NCBI GenBank assembly: GCA_002083565.1
Contig: MSXM01000039.1
Location: 1 to 38,786, forward strand
From: Nitrospira sp. ST-bin4
GTDB taxonomy: Bacteria > Nitrospirota > Nitrospiria > Nitrospirales > Nitrospiraceae
DNA length: 38,786 nucleotides
Reading direction: 5' to 3'
Position 1 is the stretch's first letter, and each line of letters opens with the position of its first letter. The notes beneath the pieces were generated by a model. It saw nothing but the letters and a program-made list of their open reading frames with translations. It was not told the DNA's origin and made no database searches. Positions 20,601 through 29,758 of this stretch are shown piece by piece. Both the position numbers and the translations under genes were made by a program.

Positions 20601-23600
20601 CGTGGAAAAAAAGCTCCCAGTTGTAGAGTGAATAGGCGCCGGTGCTGCTGAAATCCACGTCTTCGCGCGGAGTTCTCCGCGTCGGGTCGGATGCGACATC
20701 GAGATCGACATACGACGAGCCTGGCCCGAGCCCGTAGGCACTCTGGAACTTGCTAGGCGTATCGGTGACGGACTGAGTCGCTAGATCGAACAACCCGGGC
20801 AAACCCGAAGCGTCGATGGTTTCCAGAAACGGACAGACCCTGGGGTGAAACAGGATCTCGAATCGGAGCTTTTGCCCGCCGGCAATCTGGCCACCCACCA
20901 CTCTTTCCAGGACTGCCAGATAGGTTCGCTGCTCATCCTGGAAAACAAACGGGCACGACAAGTTGCGCGGGGCGAACCCGTCTGGCTTCACCGTAACCCT
21001 GAACCTCCCCGGCGTCTGATTGAGCATGACGGTGGTGCTGCCAAAGGTATCCAGCGGGTTCCCATGCTCGACCCACTGCATGTTGACGATTCGCGTTCCG
21101 GCCATAGGCTGCAGTACCAATGGTTGGATCGGGGGCGAGACTTCACGGGCTTCGAGTGCGACCAGATCAGCGTGGCAGTCGTTGGACAGGAAGCGGCCGA
21201 CGGCTTGCATCCGAACATAGGCCGGATCGACAGTTGTCGTAACTACTGTCGATGGCAATGCTTCTAGTCTGACGTCGATGGTCTTGTTTGATACATAGGC
21301 CACATTATTGTGCGTCGTGCCCCAGCCGTCGTTGATCGTGATGCCATTCGTCTCTACAGCATACGAGCGCGACACCAAGTCGCAGGGCACGGGGCTAATG
21401 AAGGAATTTGTGTGTTTGAATGTCGTCTCAGTTGCAGAACGCGTAAGCGAATGCGGGAGTGAGCCAATGTCGATCTGGATGGTGGCAGCCTCGGCGTCCG
21501 TGAGGTTTCGCCCTTGCAAGGTGAATCTAAATCTGCACTCAGTCCCATAATTTCGTCCGCCTGCGGAAATTCTCGCAGGCAAATCCATCAGATGAGTACG
21601 TTTGACTGGCTGTGAAGAAGTGGTGACCGTGCTCTCGCCGGTTACGACCGTCCCATAGCAAGTAATAGCGAGCCTGGTACCGAATGCTCCGGTCTGAATG
21701 GCGGCGGTGAACGTGAAGTCCTCGCGTTCCTGTGGAACAGCGGGCGACGGGTCTTTCTCCTGTCGCAAAAGGGTGCCGGATACCTTCTTGGGTAGCCACC
21801 GGTTGTTCTTGTACTCGCTCCACGCGAGTTTGATTTCCCAGTACTTCTTCGGTTCGGTGCTACTCGTTCGTTCTTCTTTGGTCTGCTGGTCTGTCTTCTC
21901 GGTGAATAAAGCCCAGAAGAGATACAGGTGACGATTCCACACCACCGGAATCAGGTGATCGCCTTCGACGTCGAGATCCACCTTCTCCCAGGCTGTCCAC
22001 ACGCCGCCTTCCCGGCGGCGGTAGAAGTAGAGGTGGGGATTCGTATAAGTGCGGCCGAACAGATGGAGAATGTCGCCTGCCGACGAGGTATCCGCCGGAT
22101 CGTGCTGAAGGTAAAGGCCGACGACCTCGAGGCGGGCAACCTGGTCGAGCTTCTCCAGGTAATGCCGGACTGCATCCTCCGAGGTGTCGGCGGTTACGTC
22201 TCCCTGCAGGAGCTCGTTTTCGAGCTCCTTGAATATCGGCGATTTGTCATCCCGTAGCTGAGGCTCTATCCAATTCTCCGGATAGAGAAAGACTTCCCGG
22301 TTGGCCCCCCAGACTCGATATCGCTTGCGCCACGTGTTCCATTCCTTGGCCTGCCCGGTCGTCAATACGACTTCGGGCTCGAGGTTCATCAGGCAGCGCT
22401 GGATGAACAGTTGAACGGAACTCGTCGCCTGCACCAGCCGCGTCGTCATCATGCAAGCGCCCATCTCCACGTCGATGAGGAGGTGGTCGTAGAGATCGCT
22501 TTCGTCGTTTCCGAAATACTGCTGCGCCACCAGGTAGTCGACCAGCGCGGTCCGCTGACGTTCGCGCAACGGGTTCTTAAGCGGCTTTACCAGCGACAGC
22601 CATTGCTGATCATCGTACTTTGCCTTGACGGCGCTCTTGACCGCTCGAGCATTGGCCAATGCGCTGGCCCACTGAACGCTCAAGTCAGGGCCGTCCGGAG
22701 CCAGGTTGGGCAGGCGCCACTGCGCGATTTGCGTTGCTGAAACGCCCAGTCGCTGCATGAGCCTGAAACATCCGCGAAGTCTCGAAAGCGCACGGGTGGT
22801 GCTGAAGTCAGCGGGGAAGTTGATCCCCAACAGCCCTTGCCCGCCGGTATCGGGGCCCGCCAGTGCGTGAAGGTCGGCCAGATCCCAACCGGTCGCATCG
22901 CGGATCGCCCGAAGAAAGTTGACGCGGGCCGTCGATGCATCGTTGGCCATCGCCATCAGTTCGAACGGGGCATCGTCGCTCGTGAACGGGGCACCGCGCA
23001 GTCCGATCGCCGCCGTCAACTGTTCCCAGGCAACGAAAGCGATCGCAGAATTCGAGCTGCCGGACGGAATCGCGTTCCAGTCCATCCATTCAGCCGCCGT
23101 CTGCAGGCCTGACAGGTACGTTAGTTGGTCGGGCGTGATCGCGAGCTTGTGAACTAGCGCGGCGGCCTTCTGGAGCCGCACCATCAGCGCGCACTGGTAA
23201 GGATGGTATTGAGCCGTGATGGCGCCGTGGCTGCGTGCGAACGCGGGGTCCACAAGGTCCACGATTGCTTTTTGGCGAGATGGATCGCTCGGGGCATTGA
23301 GCACTACGGTGACCAATCGCTCGACGATTGCCGGCTGGAGCGTCAATGCATCGGAGAGTTTCTGCTTGACGAACCTCTCGCTTGACGTTGTTCGCAGATA
23401 GCCGCAGAGTTTGGTCAGGACGTAGGCAAACCGGGCCGCAACCGACCTGTCCGAATCGAACAGTGCCGTGAAACTGGTACGGGTGCGGTCAGTGGCGGGA
23501 TCGGAACTGGAGAACAGAAACTCATTGCGGGGTTCCGGGGCGTAGTTCTTCGCCTGCTGGTCCAGGGAGTTGATAGCCTGTTGATAGTCGGCATCGGCCG

Positions 23601-26600
23601 ACAGAGCAAGAAGCGCCGTTTTCTCTTCATCCAGCATCGCTCCAGCGAGCTCAATTTTGCCGGTCGCCGCGTCGTACCGAATCCGGGTTTTCCACGCGTC
23701 CGGAAACACCACGCCGTGAGCAAGACGAGCGGAAGCTGATGGCGCGATGAACGAGGGCAGAGTAAACGCTCTCGCCCGCTGCTCGAGGAAGGTGCGTGCG
23801 GCCGTTCTGGAATTCGAGTAGAGCGCATCCACTGCGCCCCGATAGAGTGTGAGATCACTCCCGACACTGGCCGCAGCGCTCTTGAGGGCCGCCTGCTCCC
23901 TGGTGCTCATGACGCCCTTGAAGCACAGGTTGCCTGCAACATAGGTAATCCTGTCGTCAAGGGAAGGGGGGAAGACCAGCCCAGCAGGAAACACCGCAAG
24001 CGCGGTTTGCGAAACCAGGGCGTTGCTGAGTGTCGCGACGAGCCGCTCGATGTGGGTGGCGTTCCAGTTCAGCTGCGCCAGTTTCTTGCGGGTCACGTCA
24101 CCCTGCGGGTCCAGCGCTACGGACTGCTCGTCGTCGATCGCGCGCAGCCCTTCGCGAAGGTCACTCAGCGTCGCCGCAGCCGCGTCGTCGGCCGAAGCGA
24201 GCAACGTGCTGTCATTGGATTTGTGCTGGAGCAGGTACGTGAGCTCGCCTATGCTGAATCCCAGGGTGCGCATCGCGGCGATTCGTTCGACGAAACGGAC
24301 TGTCGTCTCGGTGTCGGCAAACGGATTGACGCCGATGAGCTGTTTGGCCTGCAGCAATTCCGGGACGGAGAGCTTGAGACCCTGCGCCAGCAGGGCGTGG
24401 CGGTAGAGAGCGGACAGGTTGTCGAGGCTCAATACGTCGGGGACGACGGGCGCAGAGCCGGTCATCAACGCGGCGAAATCAGCTGCGCTGATGCGCAGCG
24501 CACCAAGAATAGTCGAGGCATGACCGCGCAGTGTCCCGCTGAGATTGACGGGATCCTCCGTAAAGCCCGGGTCCACCGGGCTCAGGACGGCCTGGTTGCG
24601 AAACAGCTGGCTGTAGACGGACGGCAGCGCGGCTGGTTGCTTGGTGCCGGCACCTGGGCTGTGGTAGGTGACCTTGTCTATGCTCGACCAAAACACGAGG
24701 AGCGAAGAAACCGGCAGATTGAGCGCAGCGCTCAATCTGCGGACGTGAGCGACCTGCCGTAGGAAAAGCGCCGTGAGATCGGTGGTGTTGAAGGCGCGAA
24801 TAGCCCGATCGAGTTCGAAAACACTCCAGTCGAGCGCACGCCTGACGCGCGTAAAGCGTGGGATTTTCGAGAGTATCGCAGACGTGAGTCCGTTGATCTG
24901 CAGCTTCTTCAAATCGCAAGTTGCGGGATCGGTTGTGTCGAGCGAGACGATACTGAGCGTTCTGGTGGCACCGGAAACGGGATTGAGAAAGTACGATTCC
25001 AGAAGGTCCAGGAGATCCGCGTAGCGCAATCCGGACTGCCGCAGGAACACCGCTACTCGCCTGAGGACCGTGTCCCACGATCCTGTCAGGTTCGCGGCGT
25101 CGTTGCCCGGATCGCGGACCGATACCGCGGCATTGTCGAAGCCCCAGAACGTCCAGGGTTCATTGGCGCCGCTGCCGGTGGATGTGGCAGCGCCGGTGAT
25201 GATCTGCTCATCCAGCGCAGAGAGCCTGAGGCGTTCGCTCACTATCGAACTGTCGGAGTACACGACGGCCGGGCTTGCGAAGGCTTCCATCAACTCATAG
25301 CGCTCGACTCCGAGTTGACGCAGATAGATACGCGCCTCTTCAACAGGCAGATTGAACGGCAAGGTCCATGGGTAGCCCGCGCGGGCCAGTTTCGCGTAGG
25401 CGGCGCCGTTGATGTGCTCTGCATTGGCGGTGAGCTCCTGTTCTGTCGCCGAGCTCTGCGGATACGGCGAGACATCGACGCCGGTGTTACCTTCGCCGAT
25501 ATTGATCACATAGCGCCACCCCGGATCGCGGATCGCCCAGGATCGACCAGGCACGTTGGCGACCAGTACGGCCTTCGCGGTCAGCCGCAGCACCTGCCTG
25601 ATCGGAGCGGGGATGACGAGCGAATCGAAGCCGGCAGCGGGAAAGTTTCCCGGGATGGTTAGCTTCGTCCGTGCGACCGCGTTTTCCAGCACTTCATTGA
25701 CGAGATCGACGTAGGGCAGCCTGGTATTCGTGTTGTCGCATGTGAACTCGAGGTTCGCCAGGTCGGGGCGGCGCCTGAGGAGGACGTCCAGCGGCTGGTT
25801 GAATCCCTCCTGTGCCGGGATTTGTTTCAGGAATAGCAACGTGTCCATCAGATACGCGGCCGCACCGTATAGCGACTGGCACTCCTCGCAGTTGCATAGA
25901 TCCAATGGGCCGAATAGCGAGTTCCACGTCGCCATGTCGGCTTGCGACAGCGACGACGTGTCGACGACGGAAGCGCCTAGTCCCCGGAGCACGTGGGGCA
26001 GCGGCTTGTTGGCATGCGCGCCGAGCCTGTGAAAGAGGGCCAGCGTCTGTAACCCGATATCCTCTGCAGCGGCATAGGCAACTGCCGCGGATGCTTCACC
26101 GCCAAAAAACTGGCCGAAGCGCCTCCGGAACTCCTCTTGGCCAAGTAGCAGCACTGCGTATGAGGAATCCAACCCATCGGCAAGCAATGCTTCCTGCTGT
26201 TCAAGCTGCGGGGCGATTTTCGACAGGCGCTGCATTTTATTGAGCTGGTGTTGCAGTATGACGGGTTGCTTTACGCCCTTCAGTTTCTCTCCCGGATCCC
26301 GGCTCAGGTACGCATCGACCGTCTCACCTTCGAAGGTAAACATCGGGTTGTTCGAGAAAAACGTTACGAGGTCAGCCTTGGTCGATGCGAACGGCCCGCC
26401 TTCGGCGTCCCCGCGCGCGATCCGATCGGCGAGAACCGCTGTCGGAAACTTTCTCTGGACAGTTTGGGCAATCGTGCGCGCATACGTGTCGATGCTTTCT
26501 TCGCCCGACGGCACCCCGATGGGCTCGCTGGCCGAGTCCCTCGGCGCCTTCAGGATCGCCGCCCAGCCGGAAGCGTCCAGCCGTGCGTAGCCTTGCACGT

Positions 26601-28104
26601 CCGCTAGCGACGGATCATCCTTTCCCATCTCGTGGAGGGCCCTTATTAGTGGCAAATGCCCTCCTGTCAACTCATTCAGTGCGGCCACCCGTTTTAGCTG
26701 CACGACTTCATCTGCGGTCACGCTTTCGCTCCGTTCCAGCGCGTCCCAGAACTCCTGCATGCCACCCGACTTCTCCACTGCGCCGAGGCTGTCGTCCTGA
26801 GGCGTGCTCTGAAACGAGGGGGCGTGCAAAACGTACGCTTGCGCGACGGCCGAGTGCCTGCTCGAAGGAAGCGCGATACCCAAAAGATCCCCGAAGGAGG
26901 CGCGATCGCCCGAAGTAGAAGGCGCGACTGCTCGCCTGACTTTGAGCGCGCGAACATTGGACATGATCTCGTCCAGTTCCTTCCCGGAAAACTGTGGAAT
27001 CACGTTGTCGCGAATCGCCGAGTCGAGGGCCAGGCGGAGGCGATCGGCACTTTCACTCAACAACTCCGAAAGCGATCGCGGAAGTCCCTGGCGCAACCAG
27101 CCATAGAGCGCTTCGATCGGCACCTGGGAAGCTGTTGTCGAAGCGGCGTGCGACACCATAGCTGCGCGCGTAATGCTCGATGTGTCAGGCCCGGATAAAG
27201 CCCGCGCCAAGTGCGCCGCCTGAATCAGACAGGCAACCTGTACAGCCGGCCGGCCGGTTTCTCCTTTGATGAACAATTCATCGTCTTCTGTAAGATCACC
27301 GATGGCCAAGTCCTGGTCGTCCGGCCCCTGAATATTGAGAAGCGGGGTAACGTCGCCCAGCAGCAATTCGAGCTCCGAAAGCTGAAGACCATTCCCGGGC
27401 ACGGCGAAATCAAGTGTCAGGTCAGCAGGTGCGTTGAAGACAATATCGCTAGACCCCAGCAACGCATCGTCGGGATCGCGCACCTCAATATAGATGTCGG
27501 CAGAACGTTTCTCGGCCGACGCATATCTCTCTGGCACGTAAGCAATCCGGTAACGCCCGTCAGCCCCGCTCGTGTCCTCGCCGACCTTTTGCCTCCGACG
27601 CAAATCGCGGTCATATGCGTGCACGATTACACCGGCCAGCGGCTTATGGTTTGCGTCCGTGACCATGCCGTGAACCAGGAGCGCCACGGCTGGCAGAGTA
27701 ATTGTCAGTTCGAGTTTTGCAGGGGCATTGTTCTTTTTCCTGCTGGTGAACAGCAACTCGCTCTGATCATTATAGACGCGCACGATGACATCGGCGCCGC
27801 CTCGCTCTTTTTCGCTCTGGCGAAAATCAGTGGCACTGTAGAGAATCCTATACGCACCCCTCGTATCTGTCGTCGCTTGGCCAAGCCTGTCTTCGCTGGA
27901 CTCATCCATGTCGTAAGCAATGACGGTCAAGCCCGCTGCCGGCGTGGCATCTGCATTCGTCACGATTCCGAAGACAATATACGTCTCGCCTGCATCGGCT
28001 ATCGTGCTCTTGCTAGACCTGCTTGTCGTTGCCTTGCTGCGTAAGGATGGCTTCTTGGATGCAGCGGTTTTTGTTTTCGATGGACGCTTCGGCGATGTAG
28101 CCAT
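17692..28104 (-). CDS. Tc toxin TcA-type pore/translocation subunit, long form (TcA2)
   Basis: This 3470-aa TcA homologue is about 645 residues longer than TcA1. Order: a Lys/Ser/Thr-rich basic tail (1-~35); two transthyretin-like domains (starting near YIVFGIVTNAD and LLVHGMVTDAN); a helical VRP1-like shell with LDLCNCEECQSLYGAAAYL near 735; a neuraminidase-like region at YPENWIEPQLRDD (~1940); a hydrophobic Gly/Ala-rich stretch plus coiled coil (~2905-3040) expected to form the channel; and a TcB-binding end with FRDERYLPFEGM (~3210). Against shared landmarks, the extra length is spread as about 115 aa before PFNL, about 330 aa between PFNL and LIDVEMGA, and about 200 aa after it. ATG 28104 has CGGAG 9 nt upstream. 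No signal peptide is present. It would receive the cocoon from TcBC2 and possibly TcBC1. Confidence 0.9.
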   Translation of the reverse strand: MATSPKRPSKTKTAASKKPSLRSKATTSRSSKSTIADAGETYIVFGIVTNADATPAAGLTVIAYDMDESSEDRLGQATTDTRGAYRILYSATDFRQSEKERGGADVIVRVYNDQSELLFTSRKKNNAPAKLELTITLPAVALLVHGMVTDANHKPLAGVIVHAYDRDLRRRQKVGEDTSGADGRYRIAYVPERYASAEKRSADIYIEVRDPDDALLGSSDIVFNAPADLTLDFAVPGNGLQLSELELLLGDVTPLLNIQGPDDQDLAIGDLTEDDELFIKGETGRPAVQVACLIQAAHLARALSGPDTSSITRAAMVSHAASTTASQVPIEALYGWLRQGLPRSLSELLSESADRLRLALDSAIRDNVIPQFSGKELDEIMSNVRALKVRRAVAPSTSGDRASFGDLLGIALPSSRHSAVAQAYVLHAPSFQSTPQDDSLGAVEKSGGMQEFWDALERSESVTADEVVQLKRVAALNELTGGHLPLIRALHEMGKDDPSLADVQGYARLDASGWAAILKAPRDSASEPIGVPSGEESIDTYARTIAQTVQRKFPTAVLADRIARGDAEGGPFASTKADLVTFFSNNPMFTFEGETVDAYLSRDPGEKLKGVKQPVILQHQLNKMQRLSKIAPQLEQQEALLADGLDSSYAVLLLGQEEFRRRFGQFFGGEASAAVAYAAAEDIGLQTLALFHRLGAHANKPLPHVLRGLGASVVDTSSLSQADMATWNSLFGPLDLCNCEECQSLYGAAAYLMDTLLFLKQIPAQEGFNQPLDVLLRRRPDLANLEFTCDNTNTRLPYVDLVNEVLENAVARTKLTIPGNFPAAGFDSLVIPAPIRQVLRLTAKAVLVANVPGRSWAIRDPGWRYVINIGEGNTGVDVSPYPQSSATEQELTANAEHINGAAYAKLARAGYPWTLPFNLPVEEARIYLRQLGVERYELMEAFASPAVVYSDSSIVSERLRLSALDEQIITGAATSTGSGANEPWTFWGFDNAAVSVRDPGNDAANLTGSWDTVLRRVAVFLRQSGLRYADLLDLLESYFLNPVSGATRTLSIVSLDTTDPATCDLKKLQINGLTSAILSKIPRFTRVRRALDWSVFELDRAIRAFNTTDLTALFLRQVAHVRRLSAALNLPVSSLLVFWSSIDKVTYHSPGAGTKQPAALPSVYSQLFRNQAVLSPVDPGFTEDPVNLSGTLRGHASTILGALRISAADFAALMTGSAPVVPDVLSLDNLSALYRHALLAQGLKLSVPELLQAKQLIGVNPFADTETTVRFVERIAAMRTLGFSIGELTYLLQHKSNDSTLLASADDAAAATLSDLREGLRAIDDEQSVALDPQGDVTRKKLAQLNWNATHIERLVATLSNALVSQTALAVFPAGLVFPPSLDDRITYVAGNLCFKGVMSTREQAALKSAAASVGSDLTLYRGAVDALYSNSRTAARTFLEQRARAFTLPSFIAPSASARLAHGVVFPDAWKTRIRYDAATGKIELAGAMLDEEKTALLALSADADYQQAINSLDQQAKNYAPEPRNEFLFSSSDPATDRTRTSFTALFDSDRSVAARFAYVLTKLCGYLRTTSSERFVKQKLSDALTLQPAIVERLVTVVLNAPSDPSRQKAIVDLVDPAFARSHGAITAQYHPYQCALMVRLQKAAALVHKLAITPDQLTYLSGLQTAAEWMDWNAIPSGSSNSAIAFVAWEQLTAAIGLRGAPFTSDDAPFELMAMANDASTARVNFLRAIRDATGWDLADLHALAGPDTGGQGLLGINFPADFSTTRALSRLRGCFRLMQRLGVSATQIAQWRLPNLAPDGPDLSVQWASALANARAVKSAVKAKYDDQQWLSLVKPLKNPLRERQRTALVDYLVAQQYFGNDESDLYDHLLIDVEMGACMMTTRLVQATSSVQLFIQRCLMNLEPEVVLTTGQAKEWNTWRKRYRVWGANREVFLYPENWIEPQLRDDKSPIFKELENELLQGDVTADTSEDAVRHYLEKLDQVARLEVVGLYLQHDPADTSSAGDILHLFGRTYTNPHLYFYRRREGGVWTAWEKVDLDVEGDHLIPVVWNRHLYLFWALFTEKTDQQTKEERTSSTEPKKYWEIKLAWSEYKNNRWLPKKVSGTLLRQEKDPSPAVPQEREDFTFTAAIQTGAFGTRLAITCYGTVVTGESTVTTSSQPVKRTHLMDLPARISAGGRNYGTECRFRFTLQGRNLTDAEAATIQIDIGSLPHSLTRSATETTFKHTNSFISPVPCDLVSRSYAVETNGITINDGWGTTHNNVAYVSNKTIDVRLEALPSTVVTTTVDPAYVRMQAVGRFLSNDCHADLVALEAREVSPPIQPLVLQPMAGTRIVNMQWVEHGNPLDTFGSTTVMLNQTPGRFRVTVKPDGFAPRNLSCPFVFQDEQRTYLAVLERVVGGQIAGGQKLRFEILFHPRVCPFLETIDASGLPGLFDLATQSVTDTPSKFQSAYGLGPGSSYVDLDVASDPTRRTPREDVDFSSTGAYSLYNWELFFHVPFLIALKLSENQRFEEALTWFHYIFDPTSSETGGRERFWRFKPFFDEASLAPETLSDFLHALSTAYATQLSAWQKHPFQPYVIARLRPIAFMKTVVMKYIDTLIAWGDQLFRQDTMESVNEATQLYLLAAKILGKRPEEIPSRAVPVVQTFDTLAVNPTGALLGPLVDIENYLFPSTAPGGSSSSTGAGSLGTMALFCLPKNDMLLGYWDTVADRLFKIRNCMNIEGVARELAIFAPRIDPGLLVRAAAAGVDLNSVLSDLYAPLPSYRFGVMQQKAAELCNDVKALGSALLSALEKRDSEALALLRSSHEVQLLNAIRVIKQNQADEARTALDGLNEGRKVTEIRHNHYKNILQFNPWEIAQLALSSGSLVAQALELIPLFAAAPGHAAAVTASTGTVGILPVAVATKNTGDVATGMETFGKAMGVAAAMLGTGASIAGTTAGYQRRWDEWKLQEALAEQELKQIDKQIAAAEIRLAISETELINHDLQIKHAKDVDSYMRSKYTNQELYDWMIGQVSAVYFQSYQLAYDVAKRAERCYRFELGLTDSHFIQFGYWDSLKKGLLAGERLQLDLRRMEIDYLDRNRREYEITKSVSLLLQDPVALIRLKETGQCEVELPETLFDMDYPGHYLRRIKNVSLTIPCVVGPYTSINCTLTLLSNKIRVKNTQPASYEERAGDTRFASNFGALQSIATSHAQNDSGMFELNFRDERYLPFEGMGAISRWRIDMPIENNAFDLDTISDVVMQVRYTARDGGGALATAAADALYALLTDAQRTPLVRAFSLKNEFPSEWSQFLNSTILTAASDATHAGIDQRLRFDLSNRFPFQHRTSSIAIQSAQLYLKLKQDLVGHYDNAHPLVLDLARVTGNTTVALGSDVTLVMDGSPLSDLPSATAFGAQAQSPGLWEIRVTETRKDSQGVDQHMGTGSLPQALRETIAVDGVNHRRLKPDAVRDILVVCVYSLSAPQA

Positions 28105-28138
28105 TGGTATTGTCTCCGTTACTTACATGGTTACTTGA

Positions 28139-28312
28139 TTAAGCCACTGACACAGACAAACCATTCAGCCCAAACGACGCTAATGGATCTGCCATCAATT
28201 GGAGCGAGTCCGCAGAATCTTCATCATATTCAAACAGTGTTCCGCAGACGCTCGCGCGATTGATTTGGCGATAGACGACCTCTATGGACATAGACCGCAA
28301 CGATTCACTCAT
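28139..28312 (-). CDS. Possible 57-aa small protein upstream of TcA2
   Basis: An ATG-initiated frame starting MSESLRSMSIEVVYRQINR and ending GLNGLSVSVA stops 34 nt before the TcA2 ATG. Its composition is protein-like (acidic centre EYDEDSADS) but no family is recognised. There is no convincing Shine-Dalgarno, only GTTGAAA. The last ~40 nt have weak similarity to the DNA in front of the truncated TcA copy (28620-28660), where the frame is broken. It could be a real small gene or chance. Confidence 0.3.
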   Translation of the reverse strand: MSESLRSMSIEVVYRQINRASVCGTLFEYDEDSADSLQLMADPLASFGLNGLSVSVA

Positions 28313-28346
28313 GTGTGATTTTCAACTTGCTGCCACCAACTTAAAC

Positions 28347-28368
28347 AATGGTTCCTGACACTATTTTC
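28347..28368. repeat. REP-like motif at the break of the TcA relic
   Basis: AATGGTTCCTGACACTATTT is an imperfect palindrome around CCTGACAC. It resembles the GGTGCCTGACACC-type repeats often seen near IS or REP-associated transposases (recollection). It overlaps the point where TcA relic homology stops. The match is imperfect, so the call is tentative. Confidence 0.35.
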
Positions 28369-28582
28369 TCTTCCTGGACTCATCCTTGTCGTAAGCAATG
28401 ACGGTCACACCCGCTGCCGGCGTGGCATCTGCATTCGTCACGGTACCGAAGACGAGATACGTCTCACCTGCATCGGCCGCCATGTCCTTGCGAGATGTGG
28501 CCCTGGTTGCCTTACCGCGTAAGGACGGCTTCTTGGATGCAGCAAGTTTGGTCTTCGATGAACGCTTCGGCAATTTAGCCAT
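28361..28582 (-). pseudogene. Truncated third TcA gene (N-terminal fragment)
   Basis: A 73-aa frame reads MAKLPKRSSKTKLAASKKPS and then ETYLVFGTVTNADATPAAGV. It closely matches the first ~75 residues of TcA2, including the basic tail and the start of the first transthyretin-like domain. The upstream leader (28583-28612) is also nearly identical to that of TcA2, including CGGAGAC. Homology ends abruptly after YDKDES, where the frame runs into RKRK and a TAG. It is closer to TcA2 than to TcA1, so it probably arose by duplication of a TcA2-like gene followed by deletion. A 73-aa product could be translated, but no function is evident. Confidence 0.8.
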
Positions 28583-28696
28583 TGGTATCGTCTCCGTTAC
28601 CTACATGGTTGCTCGGTTAATCGACTCACCGGGACGAGCCGCTTACCCGAAACAAACTATCGCAGGATTCCTGCAGGACCTCAGACTCTCCTCTTC

Positions 28697-28713
28697 CCGG
28701 TGCCTGCCCCCTC
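28697..28713. repeat. Second REP-like motif beside the TcA relic
   Basis: CCGGTGCCTGCCCCCTC resembles one half of the same GGTGCCTGAC-type element and lies on the other side of the TcA relic. It is embedded in a pyrimidine-rich tract (28686-28730). The similarity is short. Confidence 0.25.
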
Positions 28714-28774
28714 TTCCTTCTCTCTCTGGCAACATTTTGACCTGGAAATATTACAGATGCAGTGTGTGCGCCTT

Positions 28775-29758
28775 TTAATATTCATTACACAAACCACCCA
28801 TCTTCCATTTTATTTCGCATTTGCGTAGTTCTTCTCTCAGCTGTTCCAGTTTTGCCGCTTTCGCTTTCTCCACTTCGGAAGGCCCATTGCACCACAACCC
28901 CAATATCGAGCAAAACAATCCTTCTTCTTTCTCAACCATAGAAGGGATTTTCTTTTGAGACGCAGAAGTCTGTGCACTACTCGCAGATTGATCTGCAGTA
29001 GCATCACCGCCCAATCCAACAAAGCCCGCGCTTACCTTGTTTAGAGCATTGGACAGATTTGAGCTACCGGCCACCGCCGTCTCCGTGTTAGCCTGGTGGA
29101 CGTCGGAATACTCACTAACAGGGCTCGGCGGCGCTGCCGCTTTTTCCTCAGTATTCACTGCACCGACTGACTTCTTAGTGTATTCCGCCTTTTGCTTTGC
29201 TTTCGCTGCCGTTTCTCGCACTGCTGTCAGCGCGTCTTCAACATATGCAGGTTTTCCCTGAATCAGTTTCTCAACCTGCAGCATCTCATCCTTTGTCGCC
29301 TTAACGAATTTTCCACTCTTCACAAAAACCATCAGCTCATTCGACTCGATTACCTTGAAGGTCTGCAGGACTTCATTAGCATTACCGCGATTTACAACGT
29401 GGTACCCTGCCGCAGCCAGCTTTGTCTTTGGCGAAACGTGCAGCTTCGAGCTAAGCTCAATCAATTTCTCCTTGTCCAATACCGCGATTTCGAATGTGCC
29501 GCCCGCTTTTATATGGTCTAGCAACTTTCGTTGCCCCTTCCGAAGAGTCGTACTGGGGTTCAACTTTGATTCAATAACCTCCAGGCCATTAACTCCAAGC
29601 CCCAAACCATCAAGAACCGTCGTGACAGTCTCGTTGCCAATTTTCGCTTTGACATTCACTTGTTGAACAAGTGGAATCTTCTCACCAACCTTTCCCAATA
29701 TGAATCTTTCCCATTCAAGCCCTTCCTTAGCTGCGGCAAAAGGGTCATCGCCAGCATT
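28775..29758 (-). other. Hypervariable effector domain of TcBC2, putative PD-(D/E)XK nuclease
   Basis: The last 327 codons of TcBC2 (residue 2344 on) are more A+T-rich than the shell and unrelated to the TcBC1 tail. The first ~95 residues show a restriction-endonuclease-like pattern. An early Glu helix (KEGLEWERFI) is followed by Asp at 2393 (VLDGLG), then E-S-K at 2406-2408 in LEVIESKLNP, then GQRKLLDHI with the Gln seen in many such nucleases. This spacing fits D-x(12)-E-x-K. A lysine-rich middle, a low-complexity Ser/Ala/Gln stretch and a Cys-containing end (LFCSILGLWC) follow. A DNase toxin is the best inference. No immunity gene is visible next to it. Confidence 0.6.

Noticed and set aside
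27211..28044. 277-aa open frame on the plus strand
   Set aside because: It is antisense to the transthyretin-like domains of TcA2. Smaller shadows occur at the same place opposite TcA1.
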